From contig NZ_JANFYZ010000007.1 in the NCBI RefSeq assembly GCF_024460775.1, positions 91,245 to 155,244 of the forward strand: a stretch of 64,000 nucleotides of DNA, given 5' to 3'. The DNA comes from Desulfovibrio desulfuricans. Lineage in GTDB: Bacteria; Desulfobacterota; Desulfovibrionia; Desulfovibrionales; Desulfovibrionaceae. Of this stretch, positions 9,050 to 16,808 are shown one piece after another (the first letter of the stretch is position 1; each line of letters begins with the position of its first letter). The notes under the pieces were generated by a model. That model searched no databases and was not told the origin of the DNA. It was given only the letters and a program-made list of their open reading frames with translations. The translations under genes were made by a program, and so were the position numbers.

Positions 9050-9649
9050 ATGAAAGACATGATTGAAAACCTAAAAAAATCAACTTGGACAACTCTAAAA
9101 AGCAGATTTATCGCTGCTGAACGATGCAGAAAGAAACATAACGTTCTTGTTTTTTCAATTTCATTTTTATCTATCACACAAGTTATTATTGCCATATTGG
9201 ATAGTTGCAAATTTACCATACCAGCACTAAACATTGACAACACTAATTCAAATTACGCGACACTGTTAATGGCTATTATGGTTCTTGTAATTGCAAACCA
9301 AGATTCACTAAGCAAACTTTTAGCAAATGCTGATAATTACCATCGATGTGCAAATCAAATTTTATATTTATCAAAAAGGCTTGAAAAAATTCCTTCTGAA
9401 ATGACGCCTGAAGATATTCAGGCAGTAGATCAAATATCAAAAGAGTACAGTTCAATCCTTGAGCGTTTCGACCTCAACCATTTACCTAATGACTACAGAA
9501 TGGTAATGTTCGAACACCCAAACGATTTTACGCTTTCTTTTATAGAACGCTGTCGCATATATATTGCGTACATTTCAGACATTTACCTTCTTCCACTAAT
9601 TTATTGTTCGACTCCTTTCTGTATTTTTCTTATTTCAAAACACACATAG
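9050..9649 (+). CDS. SLATT-like two-TM membrane effector
   Basis: 199 residues. A charged N-terminal helix (KSRFIAAERCRKKHN) leads into a hydrophobic segment near 31-50 and a second near 69-85, then a long soluble helical part with YHRCANQILYLSKRLEK, and a hydrophobic C-terminus near 175-195. This is the pattern of SLATT domains, two-TM effectors known from nucleotide-signalling conflict systems and also found beside reverse transcriptases. AT-rich like the upstream RT gene and in the same orientation. I infer that it is the membrane-disrupting effector held in check or triggered by the RT and its RNA/DNA product. SLATT subfamily not established without a search. Confidence 0.72.
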   Translation: MKDMIENLKKSTWTTLKSRFIAAERCRKKHNVLVFSISFLSITQVIIAILDSCKFTIPALNIDNTNSNYATLLMAIMVLVIANQDSLSKLLANADNYHRCANQILYLSKRLEKIPSEMTPEDIQAVDQISKEYSSILERFDLNHLPNDYRMVMFEHPNDFTLSFIERCRIYIAYISDIYLLPLIYCSTPFCIFLISKHT

Positions 9650-9694
9650 CTGTTACCAGAGGTACATATCATTATTTGTATTAGTTAAAAAAAA

Positions 9695-9826
9695 TTACGC
9701 CATAAAAAGAACGGGATCCAAGACCTCATGCATTGAGTATGGTTTGGTCACCATAACATCATAATTTTGGCTCCTAGAAACCGCGCAAACAATTTCAAGT
9801 AGATCATCTCTGTCTATAATATGCAT
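9695..9826 (-). CDS. small hypothetical ORF downstream of higA
   Basis: A 43-codon frame starting MHIIDRDDLLEIV and ending VLDPVLFMA. It begins 14 bases after the higA stop on the same strand. Composition is AT-rich and the translation looks protein-like, but no ribosome site is obvious and no family is recognised. It may be a real small third cistron, a remnant of a longer gene, or chance. Confidence 0.3.
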   Translation of the reverse strand: MHIIDRDDLLEIVCAVSRSQNYDVMVTKPYSMHEVLDPVLFMA

Positions 9827-9840
9827 TGATGATAAAAAAA

Positions 9841-10146
9841 TTACCGCACCGCTCTAGCCTGCTGTAACATGCTGTAAGGAACAATCCTCTCCATATCCGT
9901 TTGCTTCTGAGCATCCATCGAATCTGCTTCGTACTGCGCCTGCAAGTTGACCCACAAATTGAGGTCAGTTTCAAAAAACTTTGCAAGCCGCAGAGCCGTA
10001 TCAACAGAAATGCCCCGCTTCTCGTTAATAATCTCATGCACTCGCGAAGCGATAATCCGCAACTCCAGCGCAAGCGTGGAGGCCGTAAGACCAAGGGGGG
10101 CCATATATTCTTCGCGCAATATTTCGCCGGGGTGAATAGCAATCAT
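9841..10146 (-). CDS. higA: HigA/VapI-family antitoxin (XRE HTH)
   Basis: 101 residues beginning MIAIHPGEILREEY, the hallmark N-terminus of HigA antitoxins, followed by a helix-turn-helix (about residues 17-65, including SVDTALRLAKFFET). HigA normally neutralises the mRNA-cleaving HigB toxin and represses their operon. I chose the ATG at 10144-10146 because AGGAG precedes it by seven bases; an ATG six codons upstream lacks this. The expected upstream higB is present only as a broken copy, so this is an orphan antitoxin that may act as a stand-alone regulator or protect against related toxins. Confidence 0.9.
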   Translation of the reverse strand: MIAIHPGEILREEYMAPLGLTASTLALELRIIASRVHEIINEKRGISVDTALRLAKFFETDLNLWVNLQAQYEADSMDAQKQTDMERIVPYSMLQQARAVR

Positions 10147-10202
10147 AAAACATCTCCTAACCATGCGTGGTGTTTCGCTGTTCTTTGCCAGTAGCTTTGC
10201 CG

Positions 10203-10390
10203 CTAGTGATAATCCACCACTTCCATATCATATGCGCTTCCATCTTCCTACCGAAAGCATATGCGCCATTGCATGTTAATGGCAATTCTGAATTGTCCAT
10301 CCCGATCTCCCGTCAATTTTTCCAGCCTGTTGCCTGAAGGAATTCGGAGCGAATTGAGCTGGCCTGTCGCATGCAGATTGCGCAGGTCGC
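10203..10390 (-). pseudogene. decayed higB toxin, 3' part
   Basis: Translating the minus strand gives a HigB C-terminal half: SLRIPSGNRLEKL, then GDRDGQF, then NMQWRICFR, a TAG stop, then EDGSAYDMEVVDYH and the normal stop. HigB proteins have tryptophan where the TAG stands, so a TGG-to-TAG change has broken it. The N-terminal half is missing. It lies 57 bases upstream of higA in the usual higBA order. A second related broken copy lies at 12425-12651. Confidence 0.8.
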
Positions 10391-10788
10391 CTGTGTTCAC
10401 GTGTCGCTAACGGGCAATGCGCGCGCCAATTTTATTCGCCTCGGCCCGATGCAACATCCTCTTTGCCACCTCGTTTCCCTGACCTCTGATTGCTGCGTGC
10501 CGCGCTCTCAGTAAAAAGGAATATTTGTGCAAGATATCGAATCATGGATTAAAAAAAATATTGTTGTTCAATCAATCAATCTTATCTAAAATGTAATAAA
10601 ACACTTGTAAATTTAATATTGAACAAAAAACAATGTATTATGTAAAAAATTAGAACAAAGAATTGAGCAATTGTTGCTATTTTCTTGATTTGTCAATCGA
10701 TGAAGCATATCTTTACTCACAGAACATACCTTAATCCATGCATGACAATTAAAACTAAAGTGGTCATGTATAACCAAAGGAGTCACGA
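10391..10788. other. intergenic region upstream of the alcohol dehydrogenase gene
   Basis: No convincing gene. The first part (to about 10,510) is GC-rich and may contain further decayed coding sequence next to the higB remnant; the rest is AT-rich and should carry the promoter of the dehydrogenase gene. I saw no TGGCAC-N5-TTGC sigma-54 site. A ribosome site AAGGAG at about 10,778 serves the downstream ATG. Confidence 0.4.
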
Positions 10789-11988
10789 ATGAGTACGGAG
10801 CTTAAGAGGATGCATATGGGACAGATCACCTCCTTTTTTATTCCCAACGTCACTCTCGTCGGCGAGGGGTGTTCCAAAGAAATTCCTGATCGTCTGAAAA
10901 ATATTGGCGGCGTCAAACCCTTGCTTGTTACCGACCCAGGCATTGTCAACGCCGGCATACTCAAGCAGATCACCGACATCCTTGATGCTGCAAAAATGAA
11001 GTACGCCATATATGACAAGACCGTTCCAAACCCCACCGACAACAACGTTGCTGAGGCCTTTGGTGTATATAAAAAAGAAAAATGCGACAGTATCATTACG
11101 CTTGGCGGCGGCAGTTCGCACGACTGCGGCAAAGGCGTGGGTTTTCTTGCAAGCAACGGTGGCAAAATTCACGATTATGAAGGCGTGGACAAGTCCAAAA
11201 ATCCCTTCCCGCCCTATGTAGCTGTCAACACCACGGCGGGCACGGCTTCGGAAATGACCCGTTTTTGCGTCATCACCGACACTTCCCGCAAGGTCAAAAT
11301 GGCAATTGGCGACTGGCGCTGCACCCCCAGCGTGGCCATTGACGACCCGTTGCTGATGATGGGCATGCCTCCGGCACTGACCGCTGCTACGGGCATGGAC
11401 GCACTGACCCATGCCGTGGAGGCCTATGTTTCCATTGCGGCGACCCCCATGACCGACGCCTGCGCTGAAAAATCCATGGAATACGTCAACCGTTATCTAC
11501 GTCGTGCAGTGGCCAACGGCCGGGACAAAGAAGCCCGCGAGGGCATGTGTTACGCGCAGTATCTGGCTGGCATGGCCTTCAACAACGCAAGCCTGGGGTA
11601 TGTGCATGCCATGGCGCACCAGCTTGGGGGCTTTTATGACCTGCCCCACGGCGAATGCAACGCCATCCTGCTGCCGCATGTGTGCGAATACAATCGTATT
11701 TCCAGCCGACGCCGTTTTGGCCGCATTGCTCAGCTACTGGGCGAGCTGACGCAGGGCATCAGCGCCGATGAAGCCTCGCGCAAGGCCATTACCGCCATTA
11801 ACATCCTGTCCAGGGACGTGGGCATTCCCGAGGGCTTGGTTGCCCTGGGCAAAAAGTACGGCAAGAATGTGCGCGAAGCCGATATCCCCACTATGACCGC
11901 CAATGCCCAAAAGGATGTCTGCTGCTTTACCAACCCCCGCACCATGACCGATGCGGACGTGGCTGCCGTGTACAAGGCGGCCATGTAA
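10789..11988 (+). CDS. iron-containing alcohol dehydrogenase
   Basis: 399 residues of the group III Fe-ADH family, which interconverts primary alcohols and aldehydes with NAD(H). The nucleotide site GGGSSHDCGKG is near residues 105-115 and the Fe-ADH signature runs through GMDALTHAVEAYVS (about 202-215). Iron ligands are expected from that aspartate and histidine, from MAHQLGG and from DLPHGECN. Length matches the family. Closely similar enzymes in Desulfovibrio oxidise ethanol or other short alcohols to feed sulfate reduction. Single gene with a strong AAGGAG ribosome site and its own terminator; flanked by two decayed higB copies. Confidence 0.93.
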   Translation: MSTELKRMHMGQITSFFIPNVTLVGEGCSKEIPDRLKNIGGVKPLLVTDPGIVNAGILKQITDILDAAKMKYAIYDKTVPNPTDNNVAEAFGVYKKEKCDSIITLGGGSSHDCGKGVGFLASNGGKIHDYEGVDKSKNPFPPYVAVNTTAGTASEMTRFCVITDTSRKVKMAIGDWRCTPSVAIDDPLLMMGMPPALTAATGMDALTHAVEAYVSIAATPMTDACAEKSMEYVNRYLRRAVANGRDKEAREGMCYAQYLAGMAFNNASLGYVHAMAHQLGGFYDLPHGECNAILLPHVCEYNRISSRRRFGRIAQLLGELTQGISADEASRKAITAINILSRDVGIPEGLVALGKKYGKNVREADIPTMTANAQKDVCCFTNPRTMTDADVAAVYKAAM

Positions 11989-12071
11989 TAACGGGCTGAA
12001 TACCGGTATTGCCGACTTGGGCCGTTGCGCAGCGCAACGGGCAACACGGCGCTATCCGAAAGATGCAGTGT

Positions 12072-12105
12072 AAAAACCGGCGCGAAATATCCACGCCGGT
12101 TTTTT
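12072..12105 (+). terminator. intrinsic terminator of the alcohol dehydrogenase gene
   Basis: Eleven-base arms AAAAACCGGCG / CGCCGGTTTTT around a 12-base loop, ending in a T-run about 85 bases after the stop codon; symmetric enough to work in both directions. Confidence 0.85.
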
Positions 12106-12424
12106 GTAGGCAGCCGTACAATATTTTACGTTATTAATCTACTGTATTTTTTATATTCACCAGTGCAGCTATTGAAAGGCCGGTTTGCCAGCTTGCGAAG
12201 AGCTGGTGTATAACATTACTTCCCTATTGATGGTATAATTATGCATAATTGTATTTCTTGTGCATTACACTTTTGTATTGCTGACTTGTATTGATATGGA
12301 TTCTCTATAAGTTTAATGAAAAATTATACCTGTGATTGCTTTGTGTTAAGTACAGCACCGACTTGGCCGCACAAAAAACGAATGTAATAAAAAAATAAAT
12401 ATTATTGACTTTTTTTATTTTTGC
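12106..12424. other. AT-rich gene-free region
   Basis: About 320 bases of strongly AT-rich sequence after the dehydrogenase terminator, with no open frame I believe. It lies between the terminator and the second higB remnant and probably contains degraded mobile or toxin-antitoxin sequence. Confidence 0.4.
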
Positions 12425-12651
12425 CTTGCAGATGCACCATTGCATATTTATGGCGATGCAGAGCTGAATTGTCCGTCACGATCTCCCTTCAACTTTTCCA
12501 GCCTGTTGCCTGAAGGGATTCTGAGCGAATTGAGCTGACCTGTTGCATGCAGAATACGCAGCATGCGCAATCCATTTCGCTACACGGTATCCAGAGGCGG
12601 GAAATTGCCAGAGGTAAAAAGCTCTTCCGTCTCTTCATTTTTGAAGCTCAT
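12425..12651 (-). pseudogene. decayed higB toxin, second copy
   Basis: Minus-strand translation starts MSFKNEETEELFTSG, a HigB-like N-terminus, runs to DTV, hits a TAG stop, then resumes in frame with RNGLRMLRILHATGQ, SLRIPSGNRLEKL and GDRDGQF before a small insertion shifts the frame ahead of NMQWCICK. It thus has at least one nonsense codon and one frameshift. By eye the shared part is close to 90% identical to the copy at 10203-10390 and in the same orientation. No higA follows it. Confidence 0.75.
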
Positions 12652-12985
12652 AATTATCTGAACCGCACCCTCATGAATGCCTGTAGCGAACAGCCTGAAC
12701 ATCTTTAACAGCGTTCTCTGCGCGAATACGCTAAACGTATTCGTTAAACAAAAATATGCCCGATTGGGCTTGCTGTCGATATTGACTAGACGAGGAAAGA
12801 CAGTGTTTACGCCTTTCTCGCCGTTTTCCGGCATTACCCCATACGCGCCCGTGCTGACTCAAAACCTCAACGGGTTATTCCATTTCTTGGTGAGCTTCGG
12901 CCCCGATCTAGCTCGGCAGGGCTGGTGTTGATGTTAGAGCGCGAGTTCACCTCCCCCCCCACCAATCAATTGCTATCATCTCATA

Positions 12986-13005
12986 TTTTAGCTATTATAC
13001 TAAAA
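12986..13005 (+). promoter_or_regulatory. candidate HipB operator
   Basis: Inverted repeat TTTTAG-N8-CTAAAA, 20 bases before the hipB start codon. Known HipB operators are short inverted repeats with an 8-base centre upstream of hipBA, so this fits autorepression. Inference from spacing and position only. Confidence 0.4.
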
Positions 13006-13024
13006 AATTAAGTTAAGAGCTATT

Positions 13025-13336
13025 ATGTTAGACGATATCTTAAAAACTCCGCAGGAAATCCGGCTCGGCATCGCCGCCAAGGCGCAGGCCAAACGTCTTG
13101 CGCTCAATATGAGCCAGAAAGATTTGGCGGCCCGCAGCGGCGTTTCCCTTGGCTCTGTGAAGCGCTTTGAAACAACAGGGGAAATCTCGCTCGCGTCCCT
13201 GCTGGCTATCGCCCTGATTCTTAACGATCTTGAAGCCTTTTCCGGTTTGTTCAACCCACCGCGAACAGAAAACCTGTTCAAGCCGCAATCCCCAGCACCC
13301 CGCAAGCGGGCAGGGAGAAAACGCCATGAATCTTGA
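13025..13336 (+). CDS. hipB: HipB-like antitoxin (XRE HTH)
   Basis: 103 residues. A helix-turn-helix fills about residues 20-65, with MSQKDLAARSGVSLGSVKRFE as helices 2-3. The C-terminal tail is proline- and arginine-rich. It overlaps the following hipA by 11 bases, the standard hipBA arrangement. HipB binds HipA to neutralise it and represses the operon. Start ATG follows an AAGAG stretch. Confidence 0.85.
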   Translation: MLDDILKTPQEIRLGIAAKAQAKRLALNMSQKDLAARSGVSLGSVKRFETTGEISLASLLAIALILNDLEAFSGLFNPPRTENLFKPQSPAPRKRAGRKRHES

Positions 13337-14477
13337 CGTGCATCTGCATGCATACGGCGTACGGCGCCATGTGGGAAAGCTCGCCGCACACAGCAACACA
13401 ATTCTGTTTCAGTACGCGCCAGAATTTCTTGATTCGGGCATCAACATTTCGCCGTTCAGGCTTCCGCTCAGCCCAGAGGTCAAGGAAGACCCCAAACGCA
13501 CCTTTGACGGTCTGTTCGGCGTGTTCAACGACAGCCTTCCCGATGGCTGGGGGCTGCTTTTGCTGGACAGGGCATTACGAAAAAAAGGCTCATCGCTCTA
13601 TGCCTGTCTGCCCTTGCAGCGCCTTGCCATGGTGGGTGCCCACGGCATGGGCGCGCTGGAGTACACCCCGGCGGTGGAACAGGCAGGAGAAGCCGTTTCT
13701 GTGGCGGAACTGGATGCTCTGGCAGAGGAATCGCTGCGGGTTCTGCGCGATGCGCCGGTGGATGCGGGGCAACTGGACAAGCTTATTCAGCTCAACGGCT
13801 CATCCGCAGGGGCCAGACCCAAAATTCTGGTCAACGTTGCCGATGATTACCGCATTGTGCCGCAGGGGGCGGGGGAACCCCAAGGAACCCCCTGGATCAT
13901 CAAATTTCGCTCCGCGCACGAACCGCCAAACACCGGGCTGACGGAATACGCATATTCCCTGGCGGCCAGAGAAGCCGGGCTGGATATGCCGGAAACGCAC
14001 CTGTTTCCGTCGGCAACCTCGCCGGGATATTTCGGCGTCCAACGCTTTGACAGGGTGCATGGCCAAAAGGTGCATGTGCACACCGCCTGCGGCCTGCTGC
14101 ACGCATCGCACCGCGAACCCTCGCTCACCTATGAAAGCCTGCTGCGCCTGACTCTGCTGCTCACCAAAGACATACGCGAAGTGCTAAAAATGGTGCGGCT
14201 CATGGTGTTCAACGTGCGCTCCGGCAACAAGGACGACCATTCCAAAAACTTTTCCTTTCTGCTGGATGCGGGCAACCAGTGGCGCATGGCCCCGGTTTAT
14301 GACCTTACGCCGTCAGAGGGCATTAACGGTGAACAGACCTGCATGGTCAACAACAAGGGCAAGGATATAACCGAAAAGGATTTTCTGGCGGCCGCCGCAA
14401 CTGTGGATGTAGACGCCCGGACAGTGCGCGAAATTATACAGCAGGTGGACGCGGCTTTGGCCGGGGTGAAAAAGTAA
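13326..14477 (+). CDS. hipA: HipA-like serine/threonine kinase toxin
   Basis: 383 residues. Kinase features of HipA are visible: the nucleotide-binding segment SSAGARPKILV near residue 158, the catalytic segment GNKDDHSKNFSF near 300-311, and metal-binding VYDLTPSEG near 324-332. The N-terminal subdomain contains FGVFNDSLPDGWG as in the family. HipA in E. coli phosphorylates glutamyl-tRNA synthetase and causes growth arrest; other members have other targets. I start at 13326 inside the hipB end, not at the upstream ATG at 13230, because family similarity begins at MNLDVHLHA. No disabling change seen. Confidence 0.9.
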   Translation: MNLDVHLHAYGVRRHVGKLAAHSNTILFQYAPEFLDSGINISPFRLPLSPEVKEDPKRTFDGLFGVFNDSLPDGWGLLLLDRALRKKGSSLYACLPLQRLAMVGAHGMGALEYTPAVEQAGEAVSVAELDALAEESLRVLRDAPVDAGQLDKLIQLNGSSAGARPKILVNVADDYRIVPQGAGEPQGTPWIIKFRSAHEPPNTGLTEYAYSLAAREAGLDMPETHLFPSATSPGYFGVQRFDRVHGQKVHVHTACGLLHASHREPSLTYESLLRLTLLLTKDIREVLKMVRLMVFNVRSGNKDDHSKNFSFLLDAGNQWRMAPVYDLTPSEGINGEQTCMVNNKGKDITEKDFLAAAATVDVDARTVREIIQQVDAALAGVKK

Positions 14478-14628
14478 GGTGCTCAAATGTGCTGGAGGAG
14501 GCCGCCTGAGTGACAAATGGGAATTTCCGCAAGCAGCCTGAGAACTGCTCATAAAGGAAACGCCAGAAAAAAATATCCAGTTTGATATCTGATTTTCACA
14601 GCGCGAAATCAAACCACCAAACGCGTCA

Positions 14629-14796
14629 CTATTCACCGAGGGAAAGACGATTTTCCTTGGAGTCGATCCAGTAACGGAGACGCCAATACTTTTTGCCAGA
14701 AGGCTTTATCTCCAGATAAAGCCCATCTGCGTCTTTGAGGGTATAAATTTTCTCGCGGGGCTTGGCCTTTTTGATGGCCATATCGCTTAGAGCCAT
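14629..14796 (-). pseudogene. N-terminal stub of a P4-type integrase (DUF4102)
   Basis: A 55-codon frame starting MALSDMAIKKAKPREKIY and including DGLYLEIKPSGKKYWRLRY, the arm-binding DUF4102 domain that begins P4-family tyrosine integrases of about 400 residues. It ends abruptly at TAG after RLSLGE, with no catalytic domain following. A good ribosome site (GGGAGGG) precedes the ATG. It is a relic of an older island, close to the attachment site of the present prophage. Confidence 0.75.
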
Positions 14797-14923
14797 AAGC
14801 GTTCCCTCCCTAGACCGGACATCTTTTGGACATAGGAAACGCCAAAATAAAAAATGTCCGGCGCAGTATCCGGTTTACGCTTGGCTTTGAGCGTTTTTTA
14901 CCGGACATCGTCGGACAAAGTAA

Positions 14924-14971
14924 AACTCCGAATTCGGCTGCTGTCAACGACTAGCGGACGAATTCGGAGTT
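14924..14971. repeat. 13-bp inverted repeat outside the prophage left end
   Basis: AACTCCGAATTCG (14924-14936) and its exact complement CGAATTCGGAGTT (14959-14971) are separated by 22 bases. It lies 15 bases outside the left attachment repeat. Just before it CCGGACATC occurs twice (about 14,815 and 14,901) with one inverted ATGTCCGG. It could be a terminator stem without a T-run or a relic recombination site of the P4-type integrase. Confidence 0.45.
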
Positions 14972-14985
14972 CCTTGAATCATCAT

Positions 14986-15049
14986 ATGGCGGAGAGGGTG
15001 GGATTCGAACCCACGTAGGAGCTATTAACCCCTAACTCGATTTCGAGTC
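14986..15049. repeat. left attachment repeat with tRNA-Ser 3' fragment
   Basis: Identical over 64 bases to 51824-51887. It carries the tRNA-Ser sequence from the CCA end back to the anticodon loop, then diverges, so it is a displaced tRNA 3' fragment, not a working tRNA. The integrase gene ends about 130 bases inside. Confidence 0.92.
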
Positions 15050-15175
15050 TAACCATACACTTTTCGAACACAAAAAAACATGCTGCTAATACAGCGTGTT
15101 ATAAAAACAACCTCGGATAAACTCGGATAAACTCGATTTTCTTTCACGCCAAAAAGGCGGCAAAATCACGCCACA

Positions 15176-16204
15176 TCACGAATTGCCATCACCATCCAAG
15201 AGCGCCGCAACCCCGCGATCTATCGACAATTCATGTAGGTACTTTTCTGTCGTACTCAAATTTTTGTGTCTCAGTGCCGCTTGAATCTGAAACGAAGTAA
15301 TCACCCCACTGTCTTTTAACAGCGTTGCAAAATAATGCCGCATAGCATGGGCAGTAAAAGGGGGATGAATGCTGGCAGCCTTGCACAACTCCGGAAGCCA
15401 AAGCCGCACGGAGTTTTTTGTAAACTGTCGCCCGGCACGTCCCACAAAAACGAACTCCGGGTGCGCAGAAGGGAGCCCTTTCCTTGCTGCCAGGATTTCG
15501 CGCAGTATTTGCGGCATGGCAAGGATCCCCGGTTCAAGGTTGCCCCCCTTACGCTTGCGCGTCCAGTACGTGATTGTATTCCGCTGAAAATCAACATCAT
15601 TCCAGCAGAGGCTGCACACTTCAGAAAGTCGCGCGCCCGTGTAGCGCAGGATGTCGAGAAAATCTTTTTGTTCCTGTGTTGCCACCTCCAGCACTGCGTC
15701 AATTTCCGCAGCAGTTGGCACCCGCCGCACAAATTTCTTCTCAGGGAATTTCTCGAATGGAATGAAAGGATTCTCGTGATAAAGGCGCTTTCGGATCGCC
15801 CAGTTCATAACCGCCCGCAGTTCCACCAGATCACGATTTGCGGCCTTTGGCCCCATCGCTTGTTTTCGTGCAACAAGATACCCGCTGATCTGCGCGGCCC
15901 GAAGGCGTTCAAGCTGAAAATCCCCACCTATAAAAGACAAGAATCGCCGCAATGCGGCGATCTTGTACTGAACGGTATTGTGCTGCCGGCGCTCTTTCAT
16001 ATCGTCAAGATACGCTGTCGCCAGACCCAAGAAGGCCGTACCTGTCGGCTCTTTCTTTTCTGCCAGAGTGAGCGCCCTTGCTTCCCACTTTTTTGCGTCT
16101 TGCTGATTTGTGAACCCCGACTTTGAGCCTATCCGTTCGCCGTTCTGGTAGACTTCCACTTTGAACCGCTTGCCGCTCTTGGTCATGTATGGAGTAATTG
16201 CCAT
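15176..16204 (-). CDS. int: prophage tyrosine integrase
   Basis: 342 residues. The N-terminal SAM-like core-binding domain spans roughly 55-150 and the catalytic domain 160-335. Catalytic residues seen: R192 in YTGARLSEV, H286 and R289 in HAMRHYFATL, H313 in RHKNLS, and nucleophile Y322 in TTEKYLHEL. It catalyses integration at, and with an excisionase excision from, the tRNA-Ser attachment site immediately to its left. Its first 200 bases overlap the end of the upstream excisionase-like gene in another frame. Confidence 0.95.
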   Translation of the reverse strand: MAITPYMTKSGKRFKVEVYQNGERIGSKSGFTNQQDAKKWEARALTLAEKKEPTGTAFLGLATAYLDDMKERRQHNTVQYKIAALRRFLSFIGGDFQLERLRAAQISGYLVARKQAMGPKAANRDLVELRAVMNWAIRKRLYHENPFIPFEKFPEKKFVRRVPTAAEIDAVLEVATQEQKDFLDILRYTGARLSEVCSLCWNDVDFQRNTITYWTRKRKGGNLEPGILAMPQILREILAARKGLPSAHPEFVFVGRAGRQFTKNSVRLWLPELCKAASIHPPFTAHAMRHYFATLLKDSGVITSFQIQAALRHKNLSTTEKYLHELSIDRGVAALLDGDGNS

Positions 16205-16391
16205 TGTGCTGCTCTAAAAATTTGAGGACATCATCAGGGCGAAAGCGCGCACCACGGGCCGTGCGTCCGTTGCCGACAAAAAAATGAGGCCAGGTACGCC
16301 ATACCTTCGCCAATGATGATACTTCGACCATCAAAAGTTCAGCCATTCCTGCCAGATCAGTAACCGCGGGCAATGTCGTGTCATCCTGCAT
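16005..16391 (-). CDS. excisionase-like DNA-binding protein
   Basis: 128 residues from the ATG at 16391, chosen because GGAGG lies six bases upstream. The first ~75 residues (for example MAELLMVEVSSLAKVWRTWP and FRPDDVLKFLEQH) look like a winged-helix domain of the excisionase/Cox type. The last ~65 residues are very basic and overlap the 5' end of int out of frame. The C-terminal part may be a frame extension without function, or the overlap may couple the translation of the two proteins. Location directly before int supports a directionality-factor role. Confidence 0.6.
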   Translation of the reverse strand: MQDDTTLPAVTDLAGMAELLMVEVSSLAKVWRTWPHFFVGNGRTARGARFRPDDVLKFLEQHNGNYSIHDQERQAVQSGSLPERRTDRLKVGVHKSARRKKVGSKGAHSGRKERADRYGLLGSGDSVS

Positions 16392-16460
16392 GGCGTTCCT
16401 CCGTGCCTCCATGCTAGGAAGTTTTACCCCATCATGCAAGAAAAAATAGGAACTTTAACC

Positions 16461-16730
16461 CTAATCAACTAACCCTCGCTCTTTCGCCTGCCGCTCAAGA
16501 TTCCAGATCATATTGGCAAAATCCTCGCCAAAGAACTTAGCAGCCGCATACGTTTCCGCCAGCGACATGCGCCGCGACTTCCCCTCTTTCGCCCTACATA
16601 ACCGCCACGCTCGAACGGCATCGCCGTCCATCACGGCTCTGGCAAACTCGCTGTGAGACAAGCCTGACGCTGTTATCCGTTCTTCCAACAGGGCCACTAC
16701 CGCGCGTTCAAATTTGTCGCCATCTTTCAT
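16461..16730 (-). CDS. candidate prophage repressor (short HTH protein)
   Basis: 89 residues from ATG 16728-16730. A helix-turn-helix-like segment covers about residues 20-60 (ASGLSHSEFARAVMDGDA and RMSLAETYAAAKFFGED), with no C-terminal protease or oligomerisation domain. It is the first leftward gene of the immunity region, divergent from the replication operon and separated from it by repeated operators, the place of the P2 C repressor (itself about 99 residues). No ribosome site precedes the ATG, so the message may be leaderless. Role inferred from place and fold. Confidence 0.55.
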   Translation of the reverse strand: MKDGDKFERAVVALLEERITASGLSHSEFARAVMDGDAVRAWRLCRAKEGKSRRMSLAETYAAAKFFGEDFANMIWNLERQAKERGLVD

Positions 16731-16754
16731 GCGTTGACCATACCGGAATTTTAG

Positions 16755-16802
16755 CCCTAGGCAATTTGTGCGTTGACTTCCTAGGAACTTTGTGCCTATT
16801 TT
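16755..16802. promoter_or_regulatory. divergent immunity promoter with repeated operators
   Basis: Direct repeats CCTAGGCAATTTGTGC (16756-16771) and CCTAGGAACTTTGTGC (16780-16795), 24 bases apart. A rightward -35 TTGACT (16773-16778) and -10 TATTTT (16797-16802) with 18-base spacing overlap the second repeat. A leftward TTGCCT/TATGGT pair overlaps the first. Related TAGGAAC/TAGGAAG motifs occur near 16,412 and 16,447. Likely repressor and Cro-like binding sites. Confidence 0.55.
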
Positions 16803-16808
16803 CCACAC

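Noticed and set aside
14986..15049. Second tRNA-Ser gene at the left prophage end
   Set aside because: Only the 3' part from the anticodon loop to CCA is present; it is the displaced attachment fragment.
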